Positions 1 to 8,280 of a stretch of DNA of 64,000 nucleotides are shown here, piece by piece. The translations under genes and the position numbers were made by a program. Source of the stretch: Ignavibacteriota bacterium (GTDB taxonomy: Bacteria > Bacteroidota > Ignavibacteria > Ignavibacteriales > Ignavibacteriaceae); NCBI GenBank assembly GCA_013285405.1, contig CP053446.1:3792467-3856466 (forward strand), in the 5' to 3' direction. A model generated the notes under the pieces. The model ran no database searches. It saw only the letters and a list, made by a program, of their open reading frames with translations, and was not told where the DNA came from. Position 1 is the stretch's first letter. The number at the start of each line of letters is the position of its first letter.

Positions 1-2
1 TA

Positions 3-608
3 AAGGAAACCGGAATATTAATAATCAGTGATGAAGTATATGAGCATATTACTTTTGATGGCAATAAACATTTGAGTCTTGCAAGTTCAGAGGAATTAGC
101 TAAACGAACATTCGTCATTTCTTCATTCGGGAAAACATATCACACAACCGGTTGGAAGATGGGTTATTGTGCAGCACCTGAGTTTCTTACAAAAGAATTC
201 AGAAAGATGCATCAATTTGTAGTATTTTCTGTTAACACTCCCATTCAATTTGCTTATGCAGAATTTATGAAACAGGAAGAAAAATATCTGTCGCTTGGTA
301 AATTTTATGAGCTCAAACGTGATGTCTTTCTGAGTGAAATTCAATCTGCTTCCGGACAATCAAAATTCAAAACTCAAAAATGTTCAGGTACATATTTCCA
401 GCTTCTGGATTACTCTGATATCTCTGATAAACCTGACTTAGAATTTGCAGAATATTTAACTAAAGAAGTCGGTGTAGCCGTAATTCCTCTTTCACCTTTT
501 TACAATGATCGAAAAAGCAGATCAATAATCAGAGTTTGTTTTGCTAAATCTGATAATGTGCTCATAGAAGCAGCAAAAAAGCTCAACAAAATAACTGACG
601 TTATATGA
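3..608 (+). CDS. Class I/II pyridoxal-phosphate aminotransferase, C-terminal part (5' end outside window)
   Basis: The reading frame is open from the left edge, so only the C-terminal ~200 residues are present. The segment SSFGKTYHTTGWKMGYCAAP contains the PLP-binding lysine in the Ser-x-x-Lys arrangement of fold-type I aminotransferases, and the upstream ISDEVYEHITFDG segment carries the Asp/Tyr that contact PLP. This pattern resembles methionine/kynurenine-type aminotransferases (YbdL/KAT group). The exact substrate is inferred and not certain. The stop overlaps the start of the downstream cation transporter (ATGA), so the two are likely co-transcribed. No frameshift is seen. Confidence 0.85.
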   Translation, partial: KETGILIISDEVYEHITFDGNKHLSLASSEELAKRTFVISSFGKTYHTTGWKMGYCAAPEFLTKEFRKMHQFVVFSVNTPIQFAYAEFMKQEEKYLSLGKFYELKRDVFLSEIQSASGQSKFKTQKCSGTYFQLLDYSDISDKPDLEFAEYLTKEVGVAVIPLSPFYNDRKSRSIIRVCFAKSDNVLIEAAKKLNKITDVI

Positions 609-1624
609 ACAGAACTGAACAAATTAATCTTCGGAAAAAAGCAGCTCACATTTCACTTGCAATCGGCATTGGAATGTTCATCACAAAGATGACAGCTTAT
701 TTAATTACCGGGTCAGTAGCAATTTTTTCTGATGCTGCTGAATCTGTTGTTCATGTAGCCGCAACAGGAATGGCATTGTTCAGTATTATTTTAAGTTCCA
801 AACCTGCTGATGAATCACATCTTTACGGTCATGGCAATGTTGAATATTTTTCTGCTGGGGTTGAAGGACTTCTAATTCTGCTGGCAGCTGGTGTAATAAT
901 TTATGAGGCAGTCAGCGATTTAATTGCTGGTCCTGTTTTACAATCCTTAAATGTTGGAGTAATTTTCATAAGCATTGCGGGAGTTGTTAATCTTGGACTT
1001 GGCTATTATCTGATAAAAACCGGAAAGAAAACAAATTCAATAACTCTGATTGCTGACGGCAAACACGTACTGACAGATGCTTACACAAGCATCGGAGTTC
1101 TGGTTGGAGTAATATTGGTAATATTCACAGGTTATATTCTGCTCGATCCAATTCTTGCCATCATAGTTGCAATAAATATTATTTTCACCGGTTATAAACT
1201 AATAAGTGAATCAGTGCGCGGTTTGATGATGGAAACTGACCCTCAGATTCTTAAAAATATTTCGGATAAACTCATCTCAATGAAAAAAGATTATTGGATA
1301 GATGTTCACGAATTGCGTTACTGGCAATCCGGTGACAGAATGTTTATTGATTTTCATTTGATACTTCCCTATTACTTTACTATCGAGCAATCTCATAAAG
1401 AAGAAAAGAGGATTGAAGAAGAGCTTGGTAAAGATTTTCCTAACCTGTTTGCAGGAAAGTCAGGTTCTCAGCTAAAAATTCATTTTGATTTTTGCACATC
1501 AGAGCTTTGTAAATTCTGCGGATATAAAATCTGTAATGTACGAACTGAGGAAAAGAAAGTTAACTTTGAATGGAATGTTGAGAAGCTGGCAGGTAAAGCA
1601 GTGTATAAGATTTTACCTAAGTAA
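605..1624 (+). CDS. Cation diffusion facilitator (CDF) family transporter
   Basis: This 339-residue inner-membrane protein has the CDF layout: about six hydrophobic segments in the first 210 residues, then a cytoplasmic C-terminal domain. The second helix carries FSDAAESVVHVAA and the fifth carries ADGKHVLTDAYTS; these are the positions of the four metal ligands in FieF/ZitB-like proteins. Aligned by eye, the site-A ligands appear as Glu46 and His50 instead of the Asp/Asp of FieF. The C-terminus is cysteine-rich (CKFCGYKICNVR), suggesting an extra metal-binding site. Function: proton-coupled efflux of a divalent metal such as Zn, Fe or Mn; the metal is not determinable. It overlaps the preceding aminotransferase by 4 bases and its 3' end overlaps the convergent MFS gene by 8 bases. 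Confidence 0.88.
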   Translation: MNRTEQINLRKKAAHISLAIGIGMFITKMTAYLITGSVAIFSDAAESVVHVAATGMALFSIILSSKPADESHLYGHGNVEYFSAGVEGLLILLAAGVIIYEAVSDLIAGPVLQSLNVGVIFISIAGVVNLGLGYYLIKTGKKTNSITLIADGKHVLTDAYTSIGVLVGVILVIFTGYILLDPILAIIVAINIIFTGYKLISESVRGLMMETDPQILKNISDKLISMKKDYWIDVHELRYWQSGDRMFIDFHLILPYYFTIEQSHKEEKRIEEELGKDFPNLFAGKSGSQLKIHFDFCTSELCKFCGYKICNVRTEEKKVNFEWNVEKLAGKAVYKILPK

Positions 1625-2831
1625 TGGTCTTAGGATCTTTAACTTTTGTTAAAATCAGTAATCCAATAATAAAGAAAAATGCTATCGAGATGATGGCGAT
1701 TCTCTGATCGCCTGATAAAAAGCTGACCAATCCAAAAACTAATGGTCCAATAACCGCAGAACTTTTTCCAAAGAATGAATAAAATCCGAAGAACTCGGTT
1801 TTTTTCTCAGGTGGAGTTAATTTGCTCATCAAACTTCTGCTGGTTGATTGACTTGAACCCATTGCCGAACCAGCTATCAATCCAACAATATAAAAACCTG
1901 TTTTATCATACACGAAAAATGCTAATGCAACAGTAACGAGCCACATAAATAATGTTATGACAATAGTTTTCTTCTGCCCGATTTTATCTGCAATTATTCC
2001 AAACAGCACAGAACCTAAAATCGCAGTTGTCTGAACAACAATAAAAAAGATAAGAAGTTCCATTTCTGAAAAACCGAGTGTTGTACTTGCATAGTTTCCT
2101 GAAAAGAAAATTACTGTATTCACTCCTTCTATATAAAAAAAGTAAGCGACCAGAAAAATTGCGAGGTTCTTGTAATTTTTTAAATGCGTTAAAGTTGTCC
2201 AGACTCTTCCTAATCCAATTGAAATAAATGATTGGTGTGTCTCAACTTTGTTTCTCGTTTCCTTCAAAAAGAAAAATAGCGGCAGAGAAAAAAACAAAAA
2301 GAAAGCCGCAGCAACTGGAAAAGTTTCTTTAATCATTGATGCTTCAATCAGAGGAAAAACTATTGCCAGTGTGGCTAATGAACCGAGATATCCCATACCA
2401 AAACCATAACCGCTAACTCTGCCATAATTTTTTGGAGTTGTAATTTCCGGAAGGAAAGCATCGTAAAAAACAAGACCTGCTTCAAAACCAACATTTGCAA
2501 TAACGAAAATGACAATCCCCCAGAAAATTTGTCCGGGTCCGATAAAATAAAGTGAAGCCGTTCCAATAACGCAAAGTGATGTGAAGAAAAGAAGAAATCT
2601 TTTTTTGCCTGCACTAAAGTCAGCGATTGCACCAAGTACAGGTGAAATTATTGCAGTAATAATCATTGCAATACTTGTGCTGATACTCCAGTATAAATCA
2701 CCGATTGCTTCATTTCCTGCAACCGTTTTCTTAAAGTAAACTGCATAAAGAAAAGTTACAACGATGATTGAAAAAGAAGTGTTGGCAAAATCAAAGAGAG
2801 TCCAGACAAATACTCTTCCTTTGTCTTTCAT
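1617..2831 (-). CDS. MFS transporter, UMF1 / Atg22-like family
   Basis: A 404-residue polytopic membrane protein with about twelve hydrophobic segments. The N-terminus (VFVWTLFDFANTSFSIIVVT) is typical of the UMF1 branch of the major facilitator superfamily, related to the fungal vacuolar effluxer Atg22. The MFS loop motif is seen as GAIADFSAGKKRF after TM2 and again in the second half as GIIADKIGQKK. The substrate is unknown; amino-acid efflux is a family-level guess. It follows nusB with a 3-base gap, so the two probably share a transcript. The 3' end meets the CDF gene tail to tail with an 8-base overlap, leaving no room for a separate terminator. Confidence 0.85.
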   Translation of the reverse strand: MKDKGRVFVWTLFDFANTSFSIIVVTFLYAVYFKKTVAGNEAIGDLYWSISTSIAMIITAIISPVLGAIADFSAGKKRFLLFFTSLCVIGTASLYFIGPGQIFWGIVIFVIANVGFEAGLVFYDAFLPEITTPKNYGRVSGYGFGMGYLGSLATLAIVFPLIEASMIKETFPVAAAFFLFFSLPLFFFLKETRNKVETHQSFISIGLGRVWTTLTHLKNYKNLAIFLVAYFFYIEGVNTVIFFSGNYASTTLGFSEMELLIFFIVVQTTAILGSVLFGIIADKIGQKKTIVITLFMWLVTVALAFFVYDKTGFYIVGLIAGSAMGSSQSTSRSLMSKLTPPEKKTEFFGFYSFFGKSSAVIGPLVFGLVSFLSGDQRIAIISIAFFFIIGLLILTKVKDPKTIT

Positions 2832-2834
2832 CGG

Positions 2835-3311
2835 CTATTGCTTTGAAGGTGATATTGATTCTTCGACAAGACCCCTGCCAGTTTTATTTAATCTTCCCTC
2901 TTTTTTTTCTTCAGCAAGTACTGCATCGAGTATTCCATTAATAAATTTTGCACTTCCTGCTGTACTGAAATCTTTTGCAATTTCTATTGATTCGTTGATA
3001 GATACTTTTGGAGGTATATCCGGAAAAAATAAAAGTTCACAGATACCTATCCGCAGAAGAATTTTATCAATTAATGCAATCCGGTTCATTTCCCAGTTCG
3101 TTACTCTCCCTACTATTCGCATATCCAGTGCTTCAAGATTGTCAAGTACTTTTCTAACGAGGTTTTTAGCAAATTTTTTTTCTACTTCTTCACTAATATC
3201 GCTTAGGATTTCTTTTGAGAGTGGCTGAAGTGATTCTTTATTCATTTCATACGCATATAAAATTTGCAGAACTTTCTCTCTTACTATCCTGCGTTTCGAT
3301 TTGTTGGTCAT
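2835..3311 (-). CDS. nusB: Transcription antitermination factor NusB
   Basis: This 158-residue all-helical protein begins KSKRRIVREKVLQILYAYEM, the conserved NusB N-terminus (R..A...L...) that binds boxA RNA. It contains the C-terminal NusB core INESIEIAKDFSTAGSAKFI followed by NGILDAVL, which matches the usual N-E-x-V-E-x-A-K-x-x-x-x-x-x-x-x-x-F-V-N-G-V-L pattern. NusB with NusE (S10) forms the antitermination complex on rRNA operons. The last ~20 residues (RLNKTGRGLVEESISPSKQ) extend a little beyond the core. It is the first gene of a leftward pair with the MFS transporter. Confidence 0.93.
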   Translation of the reverse strand: MTNKSKRRIVREKVLQILYAYEMNKESLQPLSKEILSDISEEVEKKFAKNLVRKVLDNLEALDMRIVGRVTNWEMNRIALIDKILLRIGICELLFFPDIPPKVSINESIEIAKDFSTAGSAKFINGILDAVLAEEKKEGRLNKTGRGLVEESISPSKQ

Positions 3312-3377
3312 TTTTTAAGAACAATTTTAAATTTCAATATTCAGACTTAATCTTGCTGCAAATATCAGAACAGTTTT

Positions 3378-4400
3378 TTATAAAGCAAAATTCCAAAAAT
3401 TAAATACAGCAATACATTCTCGGATCTTGGTAAAGATCTTATCATTAAATTCTTGTTTGTGAGCTGATTGAGCAACTTTAATATCAAGATTGAAAAACTT
3501 ACTAATCTCAATCGCTCTTGGCAAATGGTATGCATCCGATATTATTATTATATCAGAAATATTTTTTTGATTAGCAACAAGTTCATCTGAGATCCACCTG
3601 ATTTGATCACTCGTTGATGAAGTGACGTTCTCTATCACAACTTTTGATGTATCAACTCCTTTTATGCGGGCATACTCGAATGCTACTTCGGATTCGCTCA
3701 ACTCTCCCGGAGCTTTACCGCCTGTTAAAACAATTTCTCCTGCAAATCCGTCTTTTAAAAGCTCCAATGCTTTATCTACTCTCGAAGAAAGTGTTGGACT
3801 TGGAATATTTCCACTCCATACAGCAGCACCTAAAACTACTGCAACATTTTTTTTACTTTTTACCAGCACCCATCTTCCCGATGTATAGCTTATATTATCT
3901 ATGAAAAGTATAATGGCAATCAGAAACAGCAGTAGTATAAAGAATGACCTGGTGATAATCCGAATAATCGAAACCTTTTTAGCGCTGATTACCTGACTCC
4001 AGATGAACACTAAAAAATAAATCAAAGAAAAAAAGTAGAAAAGGAATAATAATCCTGTGAGCACTTTATTAAACGGTTGATCGAAGAAATAAGCGGAAGT
4101 TTTAATTATTTCAACCTTCGTTGATATTATTGATACCAATATCAAAAAATAACTTATAAGTATAAAAATATTGATACTCTTAACTGATATTATTTGCTTT
4201 CCTTTCCTCAGGGAAATAAAAATCCCTGCAATAATTCCGGCATAGATTAATAAATTAATAAAGTTTCCTGTCTTCAGAATAGAAAAATTATTTATGGAAA
4301 GATCCTGATTGTAATATTTAAATAGATACAGAATTATCAACTGCATAAATAATAAAATAACAGAGATCAGAATTTTTCTATTTGCTGTAACTTTCGACAT
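3378..4400 (-). CDS. YdcF/SanA-family (DUF218) membrane protein
   Basis: 340 residues: five or so hydrophobic segments in the first ~185 residues, then a soluble DUF218 domain. The domain begins NVAVVLGAAVWSGNIPSPTL, continues with SSRVDKALELLKDGFAGEIV and LTGGKAPGELSESEVA, and ends with the IIISDAYHLPRA segment seen in YdcF/SanA/ElyC proteins. E. coli relatives affect envelope integrity and vancomycin sensitivity, but no enzyme activity can be assigned here. The membrane part with several segments is longer than SanA. It is separated from nusB by only 66 bases, and on its 5' side by ~290 bases of non-coding DNA from the VanZ-like gene. Confidence 0.8.
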   Translation of the reverse strand: MSKVTANRKILISVILLFMQLIILYLFKYYNQDLSINNFSILKTGNFINLLIYAGIIAGIFISLRKGKQIISVKSINIFILISYFLILVSIISTKVEIIKTSAYFFDQPFNKVLTGLLFLFYFFSLIYFLVFIWSQVISAKKVSIIRIITRSFFILLLFLIAIILFIDNISYTSGRWVLVKSKKNVAVVLGAAVWSGNIPSPTLSSRVDKALELLKDGFAGEIVLTGGKAPGELSESEVAFEYARIKGVDTSKVVIENVTSSTSDQIRWISDELVANQKNISDIIIISDAYHLPRAIEISKFFNLDIKVAQSAHKQEFNDKIFTKIRECIAVFNFWNFAL

Positions 4401-4688
4401 ACAATGATGATAATTGTTTATTCACATTGAGAGTAAAATAGATTTACTTGCTCTTTTGAGCTATCTCGATTTTTAATTAAAGTAATTGGACACACTGAAA
4501 ACTAATGAGAGGAAGATATATATCAAATATCGAATTGTATCCGCAAATACTATGAAGTCATTCACTCGAGTAAGTTTTAGAGACTTCTGAAAAATTCTAA
4601 TTTGTCATATTGAACGACCTGCCTGCCGGCAAGACAGGAGTGAAATATCTTGTCTTTAAATTGAAAATAGTGATACATCGATAATAAT
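4401..4688. other. Intergenic region between YdcF-like and VanZ-like genes
   Basis: About 290 bases with no convincing ORF. It presumably carries the promoter of the leftward YdcF-like gene. It contains one copy of the CCTGCCTG...CAGG inverted repeat (4618-4638). I saw no tRNA fold or riboswitch. Confidence 0.6.
4618..4638. repeat. Dispersed inverted repeat, CCTGCCTGnCGGCAnGACAGG type
   Basis: A short GC-rich palindrome in AT-rich intergenic DNA. A closely similar copy lies at about 33982-34001 and a partial copy at about 34108-34123, so this is a dispersed family in this genome. No terminator-like T-run follows. Confidence 0.65.
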
Positions 4689-5099
4689 TCAGATGCTCTT
4701 ATATTCTGATTTGTACTTAAATCTGTTTTTAAGATACAAAACAAGTAATACTCCTATTATCGCTCCGGAAGCATCAGCTATCCAATCAAGTAATTCAGCA
4801 GATCTGCCGGGAATCAGCATCTGATGAAGCTCATCTGCAATGCCATATAATAAACTAATAATTAAAGTTGCTGCTGGCGCGTAGTTAAAAAGTATTTCAA
4901 ACCTTCGCTGGTAAATCAATGTTAGATGAACTAAAACAGACAGAACAAAATAAGCAATGAAGTGATTTAATTTATCTGATAATCCAATACTCGGTAGTTC
5001 CTGAACAGGCAAAGTTGTTGCAGTGAAAAGTACAAGCCAGTAAATAATTAATGGCAGGTAAACTAATATTACTTTTCGTTTTTGCAGATATTCAAACAA
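4689..5099 (-). CDS. VanZ-like family membrane protein
   Basis: 136 residues with four hydrophobic helices. The third-to-fourth helix block SLLYGIADELHQMLIPGRSA then LLDWIADASGAIIG is the VanZ-family signature (DE.hQ......R...D...N..G). VanZ of Enterococcus confers low-level teicoplanin resistance, but most members of this family have no known function. The start overlaps the end of the NAD(P)HX repair gene by 8 bases, so translation is probably coupled. Confidence 0.82.
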   Translation of the reverse strand: MFEYLQKRKVILVYLPLIIYWLVLFTATTLPVQELPSIGLSDKLNHFIAYFVLSVLVHLTLIYQRRFEILFNYAPAATLIISLLYGIADELHQMLIPGRSAELLDWIADASGAIIGVLLVLYLKNRFKYKSEYKSI

Positions 5100-6654
5100 C
5101 AGAATTTCTCAGGAATTTTATTGTTTGTGGTACATAATTTTGAATATCTGTAGCAAGAATATCAAGATTTGTTCTTTTATGAACTAACAGATCTGCAGCA
5201 AGACTATGAATATAAACAGCAGAAACGATTGCTTTTTCAGTATCTTTTTGTTGTGATAAAATTCCCGCGATGAATCCGGTTAGAACATCACCTGTCCCAA
5301 ATTTTGCGAGTGCTGGATTTCCGGTTGTATTTATTAATGCTTCACCTTCTGGGTTGAATATTATGGTTGGAGCACCTTTCAGTACAAGATATGCACCAGT
5401 CCTAAGTGAAAATAATTTTCCGAATTTTAAGACATCTTTTTTTAATTCAGATACTGTAATACCAATCATATTAGCAAATTCAGCATGATGAGGTGTGAGT
5501 ACTACATTTTTTAAATTTATTTTTTTGTACCGATTGTTTCCAAGCGCAAAAACCGCATCAGCATCTATTACAAATTTTTTCGATTTATACTTTTTTAAAA
5601 TGCTAATAACAGCATTTTGTGTTTCTCTTTCTCTTCCAAGCCCAGGACCAATTGCAATAATATCCGCCCAGCGAATTTTTTCCTCAAGTTCTGAAATATT
5701 TTTTTCACTAAGATATTCCTTCCCGGAATCTTCATACGATTTAACAACAACTTCACCAAGTTTTCTATGGACAAGCTCTCTTACAGATTTAGGAAAGCAA
5801 AGTATTGATGCACCAGCGCCAACTTTCAAAACTGATGTTGAAGTTAGAACAGCAGCACCCGGCAAGGAACCTGAGCCAGCAATTGTAAGTACTTTTCCCG
5901 CAGAATATTTATGTAAGTTTTTAGCTTTTACCGGTAAACCAGCAAGCGCATCTTCAGGTTCAATTAAAAATTCTGCGGGTTTGAATTTATTGTAAAGTGA
6001 ATCAGGAATTCCGATTCCACCTTTTTCAACCTCACCCGAATAAACATATCCATCATTGAAAAACAATCCTTTCTTCAATTGCCCAAGCGTAATGGTAAAG
6101 TCGGCATTGAAAGCATTTTCAGCATAACCGGTATCAGCATTCAAACCAGTTGGGATGTCAATCGCAACACGAATAATTTTAAGTCTATTAACATAATTTA
6201 TGATTGATAAATATGGTTCACGAAGCGAGCCTGTAATTCCACTGCCTAACAAAGCATCACAAATTATCCTGCAATCTTTTAATGTTTTCAAAGTTGAAAC
6301 TGAAGTAAACTTTTTTAGAAATATTGATTTATTTGATTGCGATAGTTTTTTCAGAATTTTAAAATTGAATTTACAATCAGCAGACATTTCATTTTCATTA
6401 CCGGCATAAATGACAACAACTTCAAAACCAGCATTAGAGAAATGTCTGGCTGCAGCAAACCCGTCTCCTCCGTTATTTCCTTTGCCGCACAGGAAACCAA
6501 TTTTGAAATAATTCGGATATGAGGTTCTATCCATTATCTTTAGGAATATTTCGCGGGAAGCATTTTCCATCAAAATAATTCCGGGAATACCAAATTGTCT
6601 GATAGCAATTTCATCAATCTGTCGGATCTGTTTTGTGGAATAAAGCGGAATCAT
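5092..6654 (-). CDS. nnr: Bifunctional NAD(P)H-hydrate epimerase / ADP-dependent dehydratase
   Basis: 520 residues with two fused domains. Residues ~1-215 are the YjeF-N epimerase (GFLCGKGNNGGDGFAAARHF, then VAIDIPTGLNADTG), which interconverts R- and S-NAD(P)HX. Residues ~225-515 are the carbohydrate-kinase-like dehydratase: AGKVLTIAGSGSLPGAAVLT, the IGPGLGRE segment, VIDADAVFAL, VLTPHHAEF and the nucleotide/catalytic loop NPALAKFGTGDVLTGFIAG. The pair repairs damaged nicotinamide cofactors. The length matches the usual bacterial fusion (~500). It heads a short leftward unit with the VanZ-like gene. Confidence 0.95.
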   Translation of the reverse strand: MIPLYSTKQIRQIDEIAIRQFGIPGIILMENASREIFLKIMDRTSYPNYFKIGFLCGKGNNGGDGFAAARHFSNAGFEVVVIYAGNENEMSADCKFNFKILKKLSQSNKSIFLKKFTSVSTLKTLKDCRIICDALLGSGITGSLREPYLSIINYVNRLKIIRVAIDIPTGLNADTGYAENAFNADFTITLGQLKKGLFFNDGYVYSGEVEKGGIGIPDSLYNKFKPAEFLIEPEDALAGLPVKAKNLHKYSAGKVLTIAGSGSLPGAAVLTSTSVLKVGAGASILCFPKSVRELVHRKLGEVVVKSYEDSGKEYLSEKNISELEEKIRWADIIAIGPGLGRERETQNAVISILKKYKSKKFVIDADAVFALGNNRYKKINLKNVVLTPHHAEFANMIGITVSELKKDVLKFGKLFSLRTGAYLVLKGAPTIIFNPEGEALINTTGNPALAKFGTGDVLTGFIAGILSQQKDTEKAIVSAVYIHSLAADLLVHKRTNLDILATDIQNYVPQTIKFLRNSVV

Positions 6655-6703
6655 AATTAATTAAGTCTCATTTAAAGAAATTATCTGACATTTAAATATC
6701 ACA

Positions 6704-8128
6704 TTAAAGGTAAGCTGTAATCAGATCTAATAAAGAACCTGGAATAATACCAAACAAAATAACCAGCAATACTGATACAGCTACTCCAAATAAACCACTT
6801 TTACTTTTTGAGTGCTCAATTTCGTGTTCAGTTTCTTTGAAATACATCAGGACAACTATCCTGAGGTAAAAATATACACTAATTATACTTGAAATAATTC
6901 CGAGGATTGCAAGCCAGGTTAAACCTGATTTGATAGCGGCAACGAAAACATAATACTTTGCAAAAAATCCTGCTAACGGAGGAAGCCCTGCAAGAGAAAA
7001 CATTATAATTGCAAGTAATGCAGCAAGAACCGGACTCTTGGTACCCAAACCTGAATATGAATTTATATCAAGATTGGAATCATCATCACCTTCAATCAAT
7101 GAAATGATTCCAAACGCTGCCAGGTTCATGAATGTATAAACAGCAAGATAGAAAACTACACCAGCAACACCCGAAGATGTTCCTGCTGCTAAACCGATAA
7201 GAATGTAACCGGCATGGGAAATTGATGAGTATGCCAGCATTCTTTTAATATTTGTTTGAGCAATCGCAACTATACTTCCATACAGCATTGAAAAAACAGA
7301 AAGCACTGCTAAATATGGAAGAAAGATACTTGAACTTTGACCTGAGAATAATGCAGTGAGTGCAGCAAGAATAGCTGAGAATGCTGCTGCTTTTCCGATA
7401 GTTGAAAACAAACCGGTAACCGTTGTTGGCGCACCTTCATAAACATCAGGCACCCACATGTGAAAGGGAAAGGCTGCAATTTTAAATGAGAATCCGATAA
7501 GGAATAAAAGGATGCCAGCAAGAAAAAGAATATTGCCAGAGTATTCAGAAAAGCCAGCAGTAATCATATCTATTGAAGTAGTTTTTGTTGAACCATAAAT
7601 AAGTGCTATTCCGTAAACTAAAAATCCTGTAGCAAATGCACCCAATAAAAAATATTTTAATGAAGCTTCAATTGCTTTCTCTTTTTTTCTGTTTACTCCT
7701 GCAAGCACATAAAAACATACAGACATTATTTCAAGACCAAGAAAAATCATAAACAAACTTTTAGCACCAGCCATAAACATCATACCTAAAACAGAACTTT
7801 GGATGAGGATATAATATTCGCTGTAATTAATCCCGTACTTTTTTGAATAATCAATTGATAAGAAGCAAACCAGTGCTGCTCCAACATTAAAGATAAAATA
7901 AAATACATTTGTAATACCGCCTGTTGACAACATACTTTGAAAAATCACTGATTGATTCTGTACAGTAAGCAAGGAATAAAGTGCGGCTGCTGTGAAGAGT
8001 ATTATCGAAAACCATGGCAGAATTCGTTTTCCTGAATCCATATACAATTCTAAAATTATAGACAGGACTATTCCACCCCCGATAATAACGAGTGGTATTA
8101 TATTAAAAAAATCTTGTAAGCTTATCAT
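6704..8128 (-). CDS. nuoN: NADH-quinone oxidoreductase subunit N
   Basis: 474 residues with ~14 transmembrane helices and the Mrp-antiporter core: AFPFHMWVPDVYEGAPTTVT, then IKRMLAYSSISHAGYILIG and SLAGLPPLAGFFAKYYVF. These are the diagnostic segments of complex I subunit N, one of three antiporter-like proton channels in the membrane arm. The length is normal for NuoN (~480). It is the last nuo gene of the leftward cluster, separated from nuoM by an NhaD-like antiporter gene and a 152-base gap, so it may also have its own promoter. Confidence 0.95.
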   Translation of the reverse strand: MISLQDFFNIIPLVIIGGGIVLSIILELYMDSGKRILPWFSIILFTAAALYSLLTVQNQSVIFQSMLSTGGITNVFYFIFNVGAALVCFLSIDYSKKYGINYSEYYILIQSSVLGMMFMAGAKSLFMIFLGLEIMSVCFYVLAGVNRKKEKAIEASLKYFLLGAFATGFLVYGIALIYGSTKTTSIDMITAGFSEYSGNILFLAGILLFLIGFSFKIAAFPFHMWVPDVYEGAPTTVTGLFSTIGKAAAFSAILAALTALFSGQSSSIFLPYLAVLSVFSMLYGSIVAIAQTNIKRMLAYSSISHAGYILIGLAAGTSSGVAGVVFYLAVYTFMNLAAFGIISLIEGDDDSNLDINSYSGLGTKSPVLAALLAIIMFSLAGLPPLAGFFAKYYVFVAAIKSGLTWLAILGIISSIISVYFYLRIVVLMYFKETEHEIEHSKSKSGLFGVAVSVLLVILFGIIPGSLLDLITAYL

Positions 8129-8280
8129 AATTGTACTCTATGAAGATTGTGTTTTCATCAATAATTTTTTGAAATACTATTTTAATTCACAGATAGTTCC
8201 GGATCATTTTTCCAGGTAAACTAAAAACAAAAATATTCACTATCTCTGCAATGATTTTAAATTCATATAAAGATTCAATA

